From assembly GCA_902728285.1 (NCBI GenBank), contig CACVBU010000050.1, positions 248,001-312,000 on the forward strand: a stretch of 64,000 nt of DNA. The letters are read 5' to 3'. Of the stretch, positions 1 to 8,814 are shown piece by piece. The notes under the pieces are model-generated. The model searched no databases, was not told where the DNA came from, and saw only the letters and a program-made list of their open reading frames with translations. Origin of the DNA: Clytia hemisphaerica. Its lineage: Eukaryota > Cnidaria > Hydrozoa > Leptothecata > Clytiidae. The first letter of the stretch is position 1, and the number at the start of each line of letters is the position of its first letter. The translations under genes were made by a program, and so were the position numbers.

Positions 1-980
1 TTTAATTGAAAAATGTCTAGTGTAGAGATTTCTGTGAAAATATTATCAATAATTTATAACCCAAGACTTTGTCAGACCATATTGTACAAAGTTTAAAATA
101 AGCAAAGAAAAATTTGAAAAAAAATCAAGATTCAACCCTGTTCTGTAAAGAGAGGGGAAACAAACTAGCTTAAGGAAAGGATTTATGACAATCTGTTGGG
201 GTGGGGGGGTGCAAAACGAACGTACGTACAGCCCAAAATTAGGCCCTTGAAATCGGACTATTCACAGTGCAAAGAAAATTTAGCTTGGGTGAAGAATCGA
301 CCCTTACGGCGCATTTTCTAAAAACTTTTTGACCATTTTAAGGCAAAATATGGTCAGATTTTCCAAATTATACACCCTTAGAGCGCACTTCTTCTCATTC
401 TTGTTCATTCCGACCCTTACGATGCACTTAGCTTGGAAAAAGGACCCTTAAGGGTCGCACGTACTGTAGACCGTTCTCTGAAAGGGTCCTATAATTACTA
501 AAATAAAAAACTTCCCTCCCAAAGTTTCATGATTTTCGAATATTTTAAGCAAAAACTTAAAAAAGGAAATAAAAACATAGTTTAACTTGTACTTTCATAG
601 GCACGGAGGGGTAATAAATTGAGATTCGTATTTCATTATTTGGCCTAATTCTTGGAACTACACAGGAAATGTTTTGGGTGAAATTGTCCCTTTTTATAAA
701 CAATAAATATCCTGATAGTTGCCTGCAACCTTTGTATATGAATTGTAGGGCGGGTGGGCGGAAAAAAAACTTTTCTGACTAGATCTTGCACAGCTCCAAT
801 TATAGAAAGAAGGTTAGAGGCTCTGTTTTCCGAGAAGAATGGAAGCTAGGAATTTGCTGAACCGTGGAAAGTGCCGAACGGTGCCCTGTGATATGGCGTG
901 ATTTGCTCGGATGCAGCTGGCTGAGAGGGCGTTGGGGCGTGCGGGTCGAAATAAAGTTAAGGTATGATTTAACCTTTATA
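1..980. other. Non-coding, word-repeat stretch
   Basis: I see no gene here. Between about 240 and 480 the word 'acccttacg' and close variants recur irregularly (gacccttacggcgcattt, acacccttagagcgcactt, gacccttacgatgcactta, acccttaagggtcgcac). A related stretch at 8090-8475 uses the same word, so this is probably a copy of a dispersed non-autonomous repeat. The rest is AT-rich with no recognised structure. Confidence 0.45.
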
Positions 981-984
981 TAAA

Positions 985-2415
985 ATCCCCACAGAAAATG
1001 ATCGTCCAATTAGTTTAACATCTTTAATTTGCCGAATAATGGAAAAGATTCTCAAAACCCATATTATGACATATCTTGATCAAGAGAAATTACTATCTAG
1101 CAAACAACATGGCTTCATTAACCGTCGGTCAACTCTAACACAATTGATAAATTACCTAGATACTTGTACCGAAGATATTGAAAGCTGTAGATGCAATATA
1201 TTTGACTTTGCAAAAGCATTCGACTCGGTTCCTCGTCAACGACTCCTAATCAAACTAGAAGCTGGGATAAAAAACAATTTGCTTGAATGGATCAAAGACT
1301 TCCTGAAGGATCGACTCCAGATGGTCAAAGTAAACGGAGGCAAATCAGTGCAAAAAGCAGTGCTCAGTGGAGTATTTCAAGGTAGTGTCCTAGGGCCTAA
1401 CCTTTTCGTTCTCTATATCAACGATCTACCAGATTCCGTTAAGTCAAAACTGTTCCTTTTTGGTGACGACACTAAACTCGTCAATAAAGTGGAATCAGTC
1501 GAGGATGCCCTAGTAATACAAAACGATATCAATCAACTCCAAAAGTGGTCTGAAACATGGCTATTGACTTTTCATCCTAATAAATATCATGTGCTAACCC
1601 TAGGGAAGCCAAATAGTATAAAAAATGTTGCACGAATACACACTAGGGGATAAAATCCTTGAACATGTACCATTCGAAAAAGATCTTGGTTTTATCATCG
1701 ACAAGAATCTCTCCTTTGACCGCAACACATATCAAATCAGGCGAAAAAAGCTAATTCAATAGCTGGTCTAATCAGACGGACCTTCACATACCTCACACCT
1801 GAATTGTTTCGAAAACTGTACGTAGCATTTGTCAGACCACTCTCAGGTCATCTGGTCACCAAAACTGAAAAAACATGCCAAATTTATAGAAGGTGTTCAG
1901 CGATGTGCATCGAAAACAGTTGAGGCATGTGGACGGCTAAGCTATGAAAATCAAATGCAAAGAATCGGAATAACTAGTCTACATACAGACGCGAGGTAAA
2001 AGTGACATGGCTGAGATCTTTAAACATCTAAACTATTATGACAAATTGGGCGTCCCTAAGAAATGTAACCAGCGTGGGAGACCTATGAGAACGCACGACT
2101 CTGAACTGTTAGTAATCTTTGGGAACGATGGTGTTCGCGGTCCGCAGAGTAACTCCCTATACTATCGGGGCATTAAGCAGTGGAATAGTTTTCCTTCAAA
2201 AGTAGTCAACTCATCCTCAGTTCAAGAGTTTAAAGAGACCCTTAGTGGACTTAGTGTAGCCTGGAAAGATAACAAGTTTGAATATGATTGAAAGTGTCAC
2301 TATTGTTGCATACCTGTCTATATTATAACAATGTAATAATTAACCTGAATGTATGAACGATAGAGGCCCACGTGTCCGCACGGTGGCCTGTGAATTTGTA
2401 ATACTATGTTATTAT
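985..2415 (+). mobile_element. Decayed non-LTR retrotransposon (LINE), reverse transcriptase part
   Basis: This is a 5'-truncated LINE. Homology begins just before the first ATG of the longest frame, with an in-frame RPISLTS motif, and continues to about 1653: FDFAKAFDSVPRQRLL (RT palm motif A), FQGSVLGPNLF (motif B, normally PQGSVLGP) and FGDDTK (catalytic motif C with both aspartates; the usual tyrosine position is Phe). The frame then breaks. A further piece at 2007-2291 carries the C-terminal part, with the GIKQWNSFPSKVV stretch typical of LINE tails. The element ends near 2410 in a TTATTATTATT run, as many CR1/RTE-type elements do. Several breaks make it inactive. The clade (CR1, Jockey or RTE-like) is not resolved. 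Confidence 0.85.
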
Positions 2416-3116
2416 TATTCTATTTTAAATTTTTTTCCCAAAGGGTCGATTTTCGATTTTTGACTCGGACATACCTGTCACCTCGCAAACCTAGTACCCA
2501 AAGAGCATGCACTATACTCCATTTCTCCATCGATCTTATTACCAAATCCATAAGTCATTCAGATGGATTGATTTTTATATCCTCATTTTCATCTAGATGG
2601 GAAAAGTTTGATCTACGTCAGCCTGATGAATATTAGCGTCTTTTTAAGGTTCAATGGATGTTACAAACGTCTGATGGATGGTGTTTTGACGTTCACGCGA
2701 CTTTTCTTGGTTGCAGGTGCAAATACAGATGACTGTGTTAGGCAAAATATGTAAATTAATCAATCAGGACTTTCATATATAGGACCAACATATATATGTA
2801 GATTGAAATAAATTTAATCACAACGAGCTGAAGAAAATTTGGACCAAATTATTACTCAATATATAATTAGAATAAAATTCTTCTTAACTAGACGCTCTTT
2901 CCGATACAATTACAATATAGACGCTTTTTAAAAGGCCTTGTAAGTTTTGACTTAGTCTCGGTTCTTCTTAAGATGTTCTTAAGATGTTTATTGACTTCCT
3001 TATTTGTTGACTTAAAAAGGAGCCCAAATTCAACATTATCTCGGCCATTCGATGCTGGGGTTCTTTCTCTTAGCTTACTACCTTATTTTTGGGTTTTTGG
3101 AGGTATAATCATAAAT
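2416..3116. other. No gene seen
   Basis: AT-rich sequence without a convincing reading frame. The open frame at 2406-2636 has a composition like translated non-coding DNA. No terminal inverted repeats were found here. Confidence 0.4.
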
Positions 3117-3119
3117 TTA

Positions 3120-3742
3120 TAAAGCCCGAAGCGTTAGATATCATGCTTTTGCTAGTCTAGCAAGCTAGACGACTAATTTATACATAGTAGAAATAAAGCA
3201 AAAAGTAATGAATAGAACAATTTTAGTCGTCTAGAAACCTTTGTGCACTAACTCCAAACAAAAGAAAAGTGTCAATATTTGCGATCATAATTTTTTCCTG
3301 CTCAAAATAATTCTTGAGAAACAAAATATGGGTGGATTTGTGTATTGAAAGTTTTTCATTTGAGTTGATTTCGTTTTGAGTGTTTGTTGTTGCTTGATAA
3401 ATTGTTTTCTCGCTACGCAAGTTTCTGCGTAGCTAGCCCCTGTATCTATAAGGCTGGAACACCGGATTCTTCCAGTCGTTTATACAAACTAAATCCCGTA
3501 TTATTGTAATTAGTATTGGTATTATTAGTATTACATGCATTATAAACGACTCCAGTCTATGCTTTTGCTGAAAAGTGTGCCGAGCTTGGATAGGAAATCC
3601 TACCTAAGTCACGTGACATTACAATAGAATTTCAGTGCTTGACCAATCAGAAGCTTCGCGGTTTTTCGAAAACAATAGCAGCAATATTCACTTTTTTTGC
3701 TTGGAAGAGCTTAAAGCACGACATCTAGCCCTTCGGGCTTTT
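3120..3742. mobile_element. Palindromic MITE, family 'AAAGCCCGAAGGGCTAGA', interrupted by a second MITE
   Basis: The left end AAAGCCCGAAGCGTTAGA (from 3120) is the inverted partner of the right end TCTAGCCCTTCGGGCTTT (to 3742). A second copy at 35537-35809 has the same ends, and its interior matches in the opposite orientation (ATTCACTTTTT followed by TTGCTTGG or TTGCCTG close to the CTAGCCCTTCGGGCTTT end). In this copy the interior is split at 3153 by a 407-bp element flanked by its own 9-bp target duplication, so the insertion is the younger event. Confidence 0.7.
3153..3559. mobile_element. MITE with 9-bp target duplication (MULE-like), copy 1
   Basis: A 407-bp AT-rich element starting TAGTCTAGCAAG and ending CGACTCCAGTCTA. 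It is flanked on both sides by TGCTTTTGC (3144-3152 and 3560-3568). A near-identical 394-bp copy at 53643-54036 is flanked by a different 9-bp direct repeat, which fixes both ends. A 9-bp duplication is typical of Mutator-like elements. The terminal inverted repeat is poor (TAGTCTAG against TAGACTGG), and an internal palindrome TCTAGCAAGCTAGA lies at the left end. There is no coding capacity; the short minus-strand frame at 3223-3420 also occurs in copy 2 but looks like translated repeat. Confidence 0.85.
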
Positions 3743-4312
3743 TAAATCTATGGGTTTAATTTCGGACCTCCCCTTTTATTCGGGAAAAAGCACTCTCAAA
3801 TTTCTTGCTCGGACACGTCTACCCAAGGACTGCTTGATGGTAAAATAGTATTTCTTACTACGGATCACTAACAATATTGTCAAGATGAATGATAAAGTTC
3901 TTATTGGCCTCCAAGATAGCTTGCCTACGAATGGATTATCAGAGGGTCCTCCGCTTTGAACAGTGGTAACTAGTTGACACCTTTTGTCAAATTTAATTCA
4001 TGACATTTTAGATTACATTAACCGAACCACTGACCTTTATATATCCCTGGACCAAGTTACTCAATCCCGGCCAAGCAAAATCTTTGATCGGAGTTTTTTG
4101 AAAAGTGGTACCCAACTTCCAGAAAAAAAATAGGCCACAGCTTTTCATCTAGTTGACCAAATATAACAAACGACCCCTCAAAATTTATCCTTCCTCTTTT
4201 CAATTCAAATGGATTGATTCTTGAACAGCTCATAGAACTCGAGAAAATACACTTCAAACAAGGGGACTTTTTTTTTGGGACACCTGGTATATTTGTTTTA
4301 CAAATTTTTGTT

Positions 4313-5287
4313 CTATAGCCATATGTTTGTGGTCGTCGAATTGGATTCATTTGTTGCAGATATTTTATTGTTCATCTCCTCTCTCAAATCACCAGATTTA
4401 ACATTTCGCTTAAAAGTCATTTTAACGGACTGTAAGAATTTCAAGCGGAAATTTTGGTCACTGATTGAATAAATCAAAATATTAGCAACAGAGTTAAACA
4501 TTTGTAATACAACCAACATCGTATTAACTTGATTCAGATACGGGGGAAATGAAGACATTAAATTCAAAACACTAAACTGGTAGAAGTCTACTGGAGTCAC
4601 CAAAATTGTGAATACCACCACCATCTTGAGCAGCGTTCGAAAGATACGTTTTGATTTAAGGTTCGAATGATTTGATACACAAATACTATCTTGGTTTTGA
4701 TTTAAACAGTTTCCAGTTCTGTAGTTAAAATACAGCATTGCCAAAACTGAAATTATATCTCTAGCCACGTTTAAAATAACATATATCTTGTGATAAGTCA
4801 TGTCTTGTGTACGGCAAAAGTCCTTTAATGTATACGTGTAAGGAGATACAAGGGCTACTGATATTACCAGAATTGGCAGAAACACATATTTGATTTGATA
4901 TGGTCGCTGGAAAGGTTTTTGTATACGATGATATCTCTCGAAAGATATAAAAACGAGTAAAGCTTGCGATATTGTGACCGACATTGGGAATAGACTAAGC
5001 CATATTTTACAGACTGGTTCTGTCAAATGCGGTGCATGGAAATGTGTTAAGGTGCCATAAATGAATAAAGAGGGAACACATAGCGAAGATACCAAATCTA
5101 CTATAGCTAGGAGCACTAATCTCTTTTCAAAAACTGTTCGGTGTCTTTTCTTCAAGAATGTAAACAAAACAACAGCATTTCCAATAATTCCAAGGAAGAA
5201 AACAATGGTTAATAAAATGATGACGATTTGATTGGTCAGTTCAAGATTTTGGAAACTGTGTGCAAATGAAACCCATTTGTAAGCCAT
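4313..5287 (-). CDS. Class A (rhodopsin-like) G protein-coupled receptor 1
   Basis: A single-exon 324-residue receptor with a very short extracellular N-terminus and seven hydrophobic segments. TM1 is at about 22-45 with the GN signature (IIGNAVVLF), TM2 has the conserved Asp (LAIVDLVSS), and TM3 starts at a Cys (EPVCKIW) and ends in SFERYHRI, an ERY version of the DRY motif. A Cys in the second extracellular loop (KDFCRTQD) could pair with the TM3 Cys. TM6 lacks the CWxP motif, and TM7 reads NSVANILIYS where NPxxY is expected. The length is normal for the family. The start ATG sits directly before a short hydrophilic segment and fits. The ligand is unknown; such lone, divergent receptors are common in cnidarian expansions. 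I see no stop or frameshift inside, so it may be functional. Confidence 0.85.
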   Translation of the reverse strand: MAYKWVSFAHSFQNLELTNQIVIILLTIVFFLGIIGNAVVLFTFLKKRHRTVFEKRLVLLAIVDLVSSLCVPSLFIYGTLTHFHAPHLTEPVCKIWLSLFPMSVTISQALLVFISFERYHRIQKPFQRPYQIKYVFLPILVISVALVSPYTYTLKDFCRTQDMTYHKIYVILNVARDIISVLAMLYFNYRTGNCLNQNQDSICVSNHSNLKSKRIFRTLLKMVVVFTILVTPVDFYQFSVLNLMSSFPPYLNQVNTMLVVLQMFNSVANILIYSISDQNFRLKFLQSVKMTFKRNVKSGDLREEMNNKISATNESNSTTTNIWL

Positions 5288-5740
5288 ATCCAGCTCTCTA
5301 TGGTGTGCTTATGTCAGCAAAATAAGTGTTCTCAGAATATGATGCTGAAAATAAAGAAACAGTGAGCTGTTAACAGGGGAGTTGCTGATTATATCATAAA
5401 GGGATTTCGGAAATCTAAAATTATCTTCCAATACCAAAATCTTCTAAAATGAAAATATGAATTAAAGTATGAAAAAAGGAACATTGCATAATAATTGTTC
5501 CAGTAAGGAGACATTCGAATTATACCTAGAGGCTCGGGTATATTGAAAATCATTATTAAGGGCTCTGGCCATGTTCAATATACAGATTTCTGCCTGATAC
5601 AAACAACAAATAACAATAACATGTTATACATTTTTTTAGGCCAACTATTCCTGAATCTGAAGATTTAAAAATCATAATAAAAAAAATTGATAAAGAATAA
5701 AACCAAAAGAACCAAAGTTTTATCTTCAAATGTGACGAGA

Positions 5741-5877
5741 TGGAGTTTTTACAAGCTCTTATTTGATTTGGATGGTCGTTAACCCAGTAATAAAAGCATT
5801 TTGTTGCTTTTTCTAAAGAACGCGTCATTTTTGTTACTTCAAATAACCAATTATTAAAGTATCTTATAGAAACTCCA
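5741..5877 (-). mobile_element. Short MITE, family 'GGAGTTTTTACAAG', copy 1 (reverse)
   Basis: A ~137-bp element beginning GGAGTTTTTACAAG and ending AGAAACTCC, with the internal words TCTAAAGAACGCGTCA and GATGGTCGTTAA shared with copies 2 and 3 in reverse complement. The terminal inversion extends outward here as GAGATGGAG / CTCCATCTC. Non-autonomous; the autonomous partner is not in the window. Confidence 0.75.
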
Positions 5878-5899
5878 TCTCATCTGCTTCAAATCTCCT

Positions 5900-7700
5900 T
5901 AACAATTTTTCTGACTTTGGTCAGGGTCCTTAACATCATATATAACACAACCAAATGTACTAAACATAACGTTAAATTATAGGGCCATCACGAAATGATG
6001 AGCAGATTCTATAAAAACAACATATATACCAAAGCGAGAAAGGTCGAATTGCCAAGGCGAAAACATTTTATAGGTCGCTAAAAGTTACACTGTCTTATAG
6101 AAACTTATAAACTGTAAATATCAGAATTACGCCTTGCCTTTATACTTTATAAAAGAGAAATTTATATTGTCACTTTTGGATATAGTTCCTGGATATGACG
6201 CACAAAGGTGATCAAAATCTTTTTCCTTTTTACACCCCCTTCTCACAGACCCAGAAGGATTTTTTCAGCCAGTGAGGATTAAAATAAAGGACGGAAACTC
6301 AATAGGGATTGATATTTCCATATTTTTTATGGCTTGGGATTTCGATTCTTTTGTTTTCAAGTCAGAAAATTCAATGGAGATAAAATAGTGGAGAAAATAG
6401 CATAATATTTTGCAGTGAGGATTGGTTTATTTGTTTATTTTCAGTGGGGACAAAAATTGGAATATAGTTTTACACAGTGGGAAATATTTTAGCCAATTCT
6501 TCCAGTGGGAAGGGGTCTCAATCGGTGTGGGGGTGTCTTTTTCTTTAGAATATTGGGGATATATGTTTTTCACTACAGCTACTAGGTAATTATCAATTCT
6601 AAAAACCACATCAAAGGGGGTCCAGGGGGTATCTTTTTTTCACCCTTACATTAAGGTTTTCCACGCTTTCTGGGATAATAATTCTGCCGCCGTAATTTTC
6701 ATTAGTATTTTAGATTTCTATCAAAATACTCCAAAGCTCCAATCGATCAATTGCTTGGTTTTCGGGAGTAAAATAGCGTAATCTTCCGTCTCCCACAGTG
6801 AAGCTAATCTATAGAACCCCGCCCTATCTTTCGTCGAATTCCACCACGCTATTCAAAGAAAGGTCCCATTTAATCTCCACCGACCTCAAAACAATCCCCA
6901 ATAAGGAAGAAATTTAAGTAATTACACGTTTTGTATAAGAACAAGCTATATAAGAATATAAGGCTTTGATGAACAAAATATTAAGAACAATTCAAAAATA
7001 ATTCACGCCTTTGTGAACTCCAATACATCCGACTTCTTAGGAAAGTGGATAATAATACTCGCTCACAAAATATGAGAAGAATATACGAAGAACATTTTAA
7101 GCCTTGAAGTTCAAAAAATTAAGAACATTCGAAGACTTCAAAAAATTCGTCTGTCTTATAGGAAACTTGTAAAAGTACAAGAAATGCGAAGAATGTCACC
7201 TGGTTAAACGTTCTCTGAGAAAGAAAATTTGAAAAAATTGAATATCAGTTCGTAATGGTTAAAACCTGCCGTAAGTGTTTTTGTTTTGATAATACTAAAA
7301 TATTTCGCACCTAAAATTGTCTAAATTAAATTTCAATTACACAATTACATTTTCCTGGCTCAGATGAATGATGAATAAATGAGAAAAGACAACGACAATA
7401 TTAATATAATATCTACATAGCTCAAAAGCTTTAAAAAAAATTAAAAATTTATATATACTTCGCTCTTCAATGGATACATATTTATTAAAAGTAAAGTAAA
7501 ATTTTATCAAATTTTCAAAACAATTTGCTCGAGTCAAAAACAAAACAATCTGGGTCTCAAAGGGATTTCAAAAGTTACATTGACTTTAAAACCCCTTGAG
7601 TCTGTTTTGATCCCTTCGGTAAAAGATTTACCCGAAAATCAGGTTTATAAGAATACTTAAGTAAGTTTGCAACCGCAGTCGAGGGCGACCCGAAGGCTCC
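5900..7700. repeat. Gene-free stretch with two dispersed repeats
   Basis: No gene. From about 6225 to 6640 the word CAGTGGG and its variants recur irregularly (agccagtgagg, gcagtgagg, tcagtgggg, acagtggg, ccagtggg); the same word builds the stretch at 47790-48020. From about 6925 to 7175 there is a copy of the AAGAACA family (ACACGTTTTGTATAAGAACA at its start, then repeated 'aagaaca' words), also found at 26045-26290, 51085-51545, 60625-60775 and 61200-61470. Confidence 0.55.
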
Positions 7701-7714
7701 CTTTTCGTATAGCT

Positions 7715-7917
7715 GTCTACCCGAAGGTAGGGGAGGGCGTCACTTCTTTCCCTGGGTTGCTCCACTTTCGCTTGATCCGTCTCTTTAGTTGCTGAGCATC
7801 AAGCAGAGAGGCACCAAGTACCATTTTGGGAATCTTTGGTATGACCCAGCTGGGGATTGAACCCACAGCCTTGCGCACCGTAGCTGGATGCTCTACCTTC
7901 ATGCTACGGTCGCGACA
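7715..7917 (-). mobile_element. tRNA-derived SINE
   Basis: On the minus strand, reading from 7917, an A-box-like GGTAGAGCATCCAGC is followed by a B-box-like GGTTCAATCCCCAG, as in the RNA polymerase III promoter of a tRNA gene. The tRNA-like head passes into an unrelated body (TGGTACTTGGTGCCTCTC, then CAGCAACTAAAGAGACGG). No clear poly-A tail or target duplication was found. The short open frame on this strand is an accidental reading of the SINE. Confidence 0.65.
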
Positions 7918-8089
7918 TTATAAGAATACTTTCAAATTACTTATGCTTTGATTTTGTAATTATAAGAGCAGCAGAGCCCTAGCTAAAATTATGCTACTGG
8001 TTCTTGTAAACAAATAAAGTTGACAGGATTAAAAGTTCAAGAATTAAGCTAAATCTATCCCCAGAGGGGTTGGCGGACTAATGTTGCAA

Positions 8090-8475
8090 GCTAACGAGCA
8101 TATTTTGTCCGACTTTTGATCCTCGGACCCTTAGCGGGACCGCGGGACTGAAAAGGAGTAAAAGAAAGGAAAAATTTGTGTGTTCTACGACCCTAATTGG
8201 GACTATTTTGGCCAAAATAAGTTGCAACTTTTCTATTTATATGACCCTTAGTGGGAGATGCCTTGGAGTTTTTACAAGATACTTCACTAATTGGTCATTT
8301 AAAGTGATAGAGATGACGCGTTCTTTAGAAAAAGTAATATAAGATTCTTTTATTACATCTTAACGACCAACTAAATCAAATAAGAGCTTGTAAAAACTCC
8401 AGCTTGTCCCCTTAGTGGGACTGATAATTGGTTTTCCGATTTTTCCAATTTACAGGGACCGACATGTTAGAAAAA
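8090..8475. repeat. 'gacccttagcggga' word-repeat element split by a MITE
   Basis: The words gacccttagcgggac, gaccctaattgggac, gacccttagtgggag and ccccttagtgggact recur along this stretch. Like the stretch at 240-480, it looks like a dispersed repeat made of one irregularly repeated word. A GGAGTTTTTACAAG-type MITE (8265-8400) lies inside it. Confidence 0.5.
8265..8400 (+). mobile_element. Short MITE, family 'GGAGTTTTTACAAG', copy 2
   Basis: A 136-bp element with near-perfect ends, GGAGTTTTTACAAG and CTTGTAAAAACTCC. Its interior (GATGACGCGTTCTTTAGAAA, then CGACCAACTAAATCAAATAA) is almost identical to copy 3 at 38241-38374 and is the reverse of copy 1. Confidence 0.85.
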
Positions 8476-8573
8476 AGCACATACTCTTACTCTTAATTTA
8501 CCTAGCTAAGTTCCTACCATAAACCATAAAAGAGAAACTTTGTTCCTTTCTAAACACAACTGTGGTTGAAAAC

Positions 8574-8814
8574 ATGGAACAGAGACACGTTGAAAATGCC
8601 TCTCAACAACAAGAGGAACAAGACATTATTAATCCAAAAAAGGAACTTCGATGCTCGCTGGTTAAATGTGCGTTAAAATCATTCGTTGTTCAGCATGTGT
8701 CTCGTTACTATCAGGCAGCAGCCGTTAGAGTAATGCTACCAACACCATCAAATATGGAAGTTTGGCAGGCAAGGCAACTTTTGGAAGAAAAATTTTCATC
8801 TGAACAAACAATTG
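8574..8814 (+). CDS. SF3 helicase gene, exon 1 (proposed)
   Basis: An 80-codon exon starting at the first ATG of the frame (MEQRHVEN...) and ending ATT-G before a GTAATT donor, phase 1. It starts Gln/Glu-rich, then a more structured stretch with LVKCALKSF and VWQARQLLEEKFSSEQ. No family was recognised. Assignment to the helicase gene rests on matching phase and strand across a 3.9-kb intron, so it is less certain than exons 3-7. Further upstream exons are possible. Confidence 0.5.

Noticed and set aside
7717..7902. 61-residue minus-strand frame
   Set aside because: It overlaps the A and B boxes of a tRNA-derived SINE and is better explained by that.
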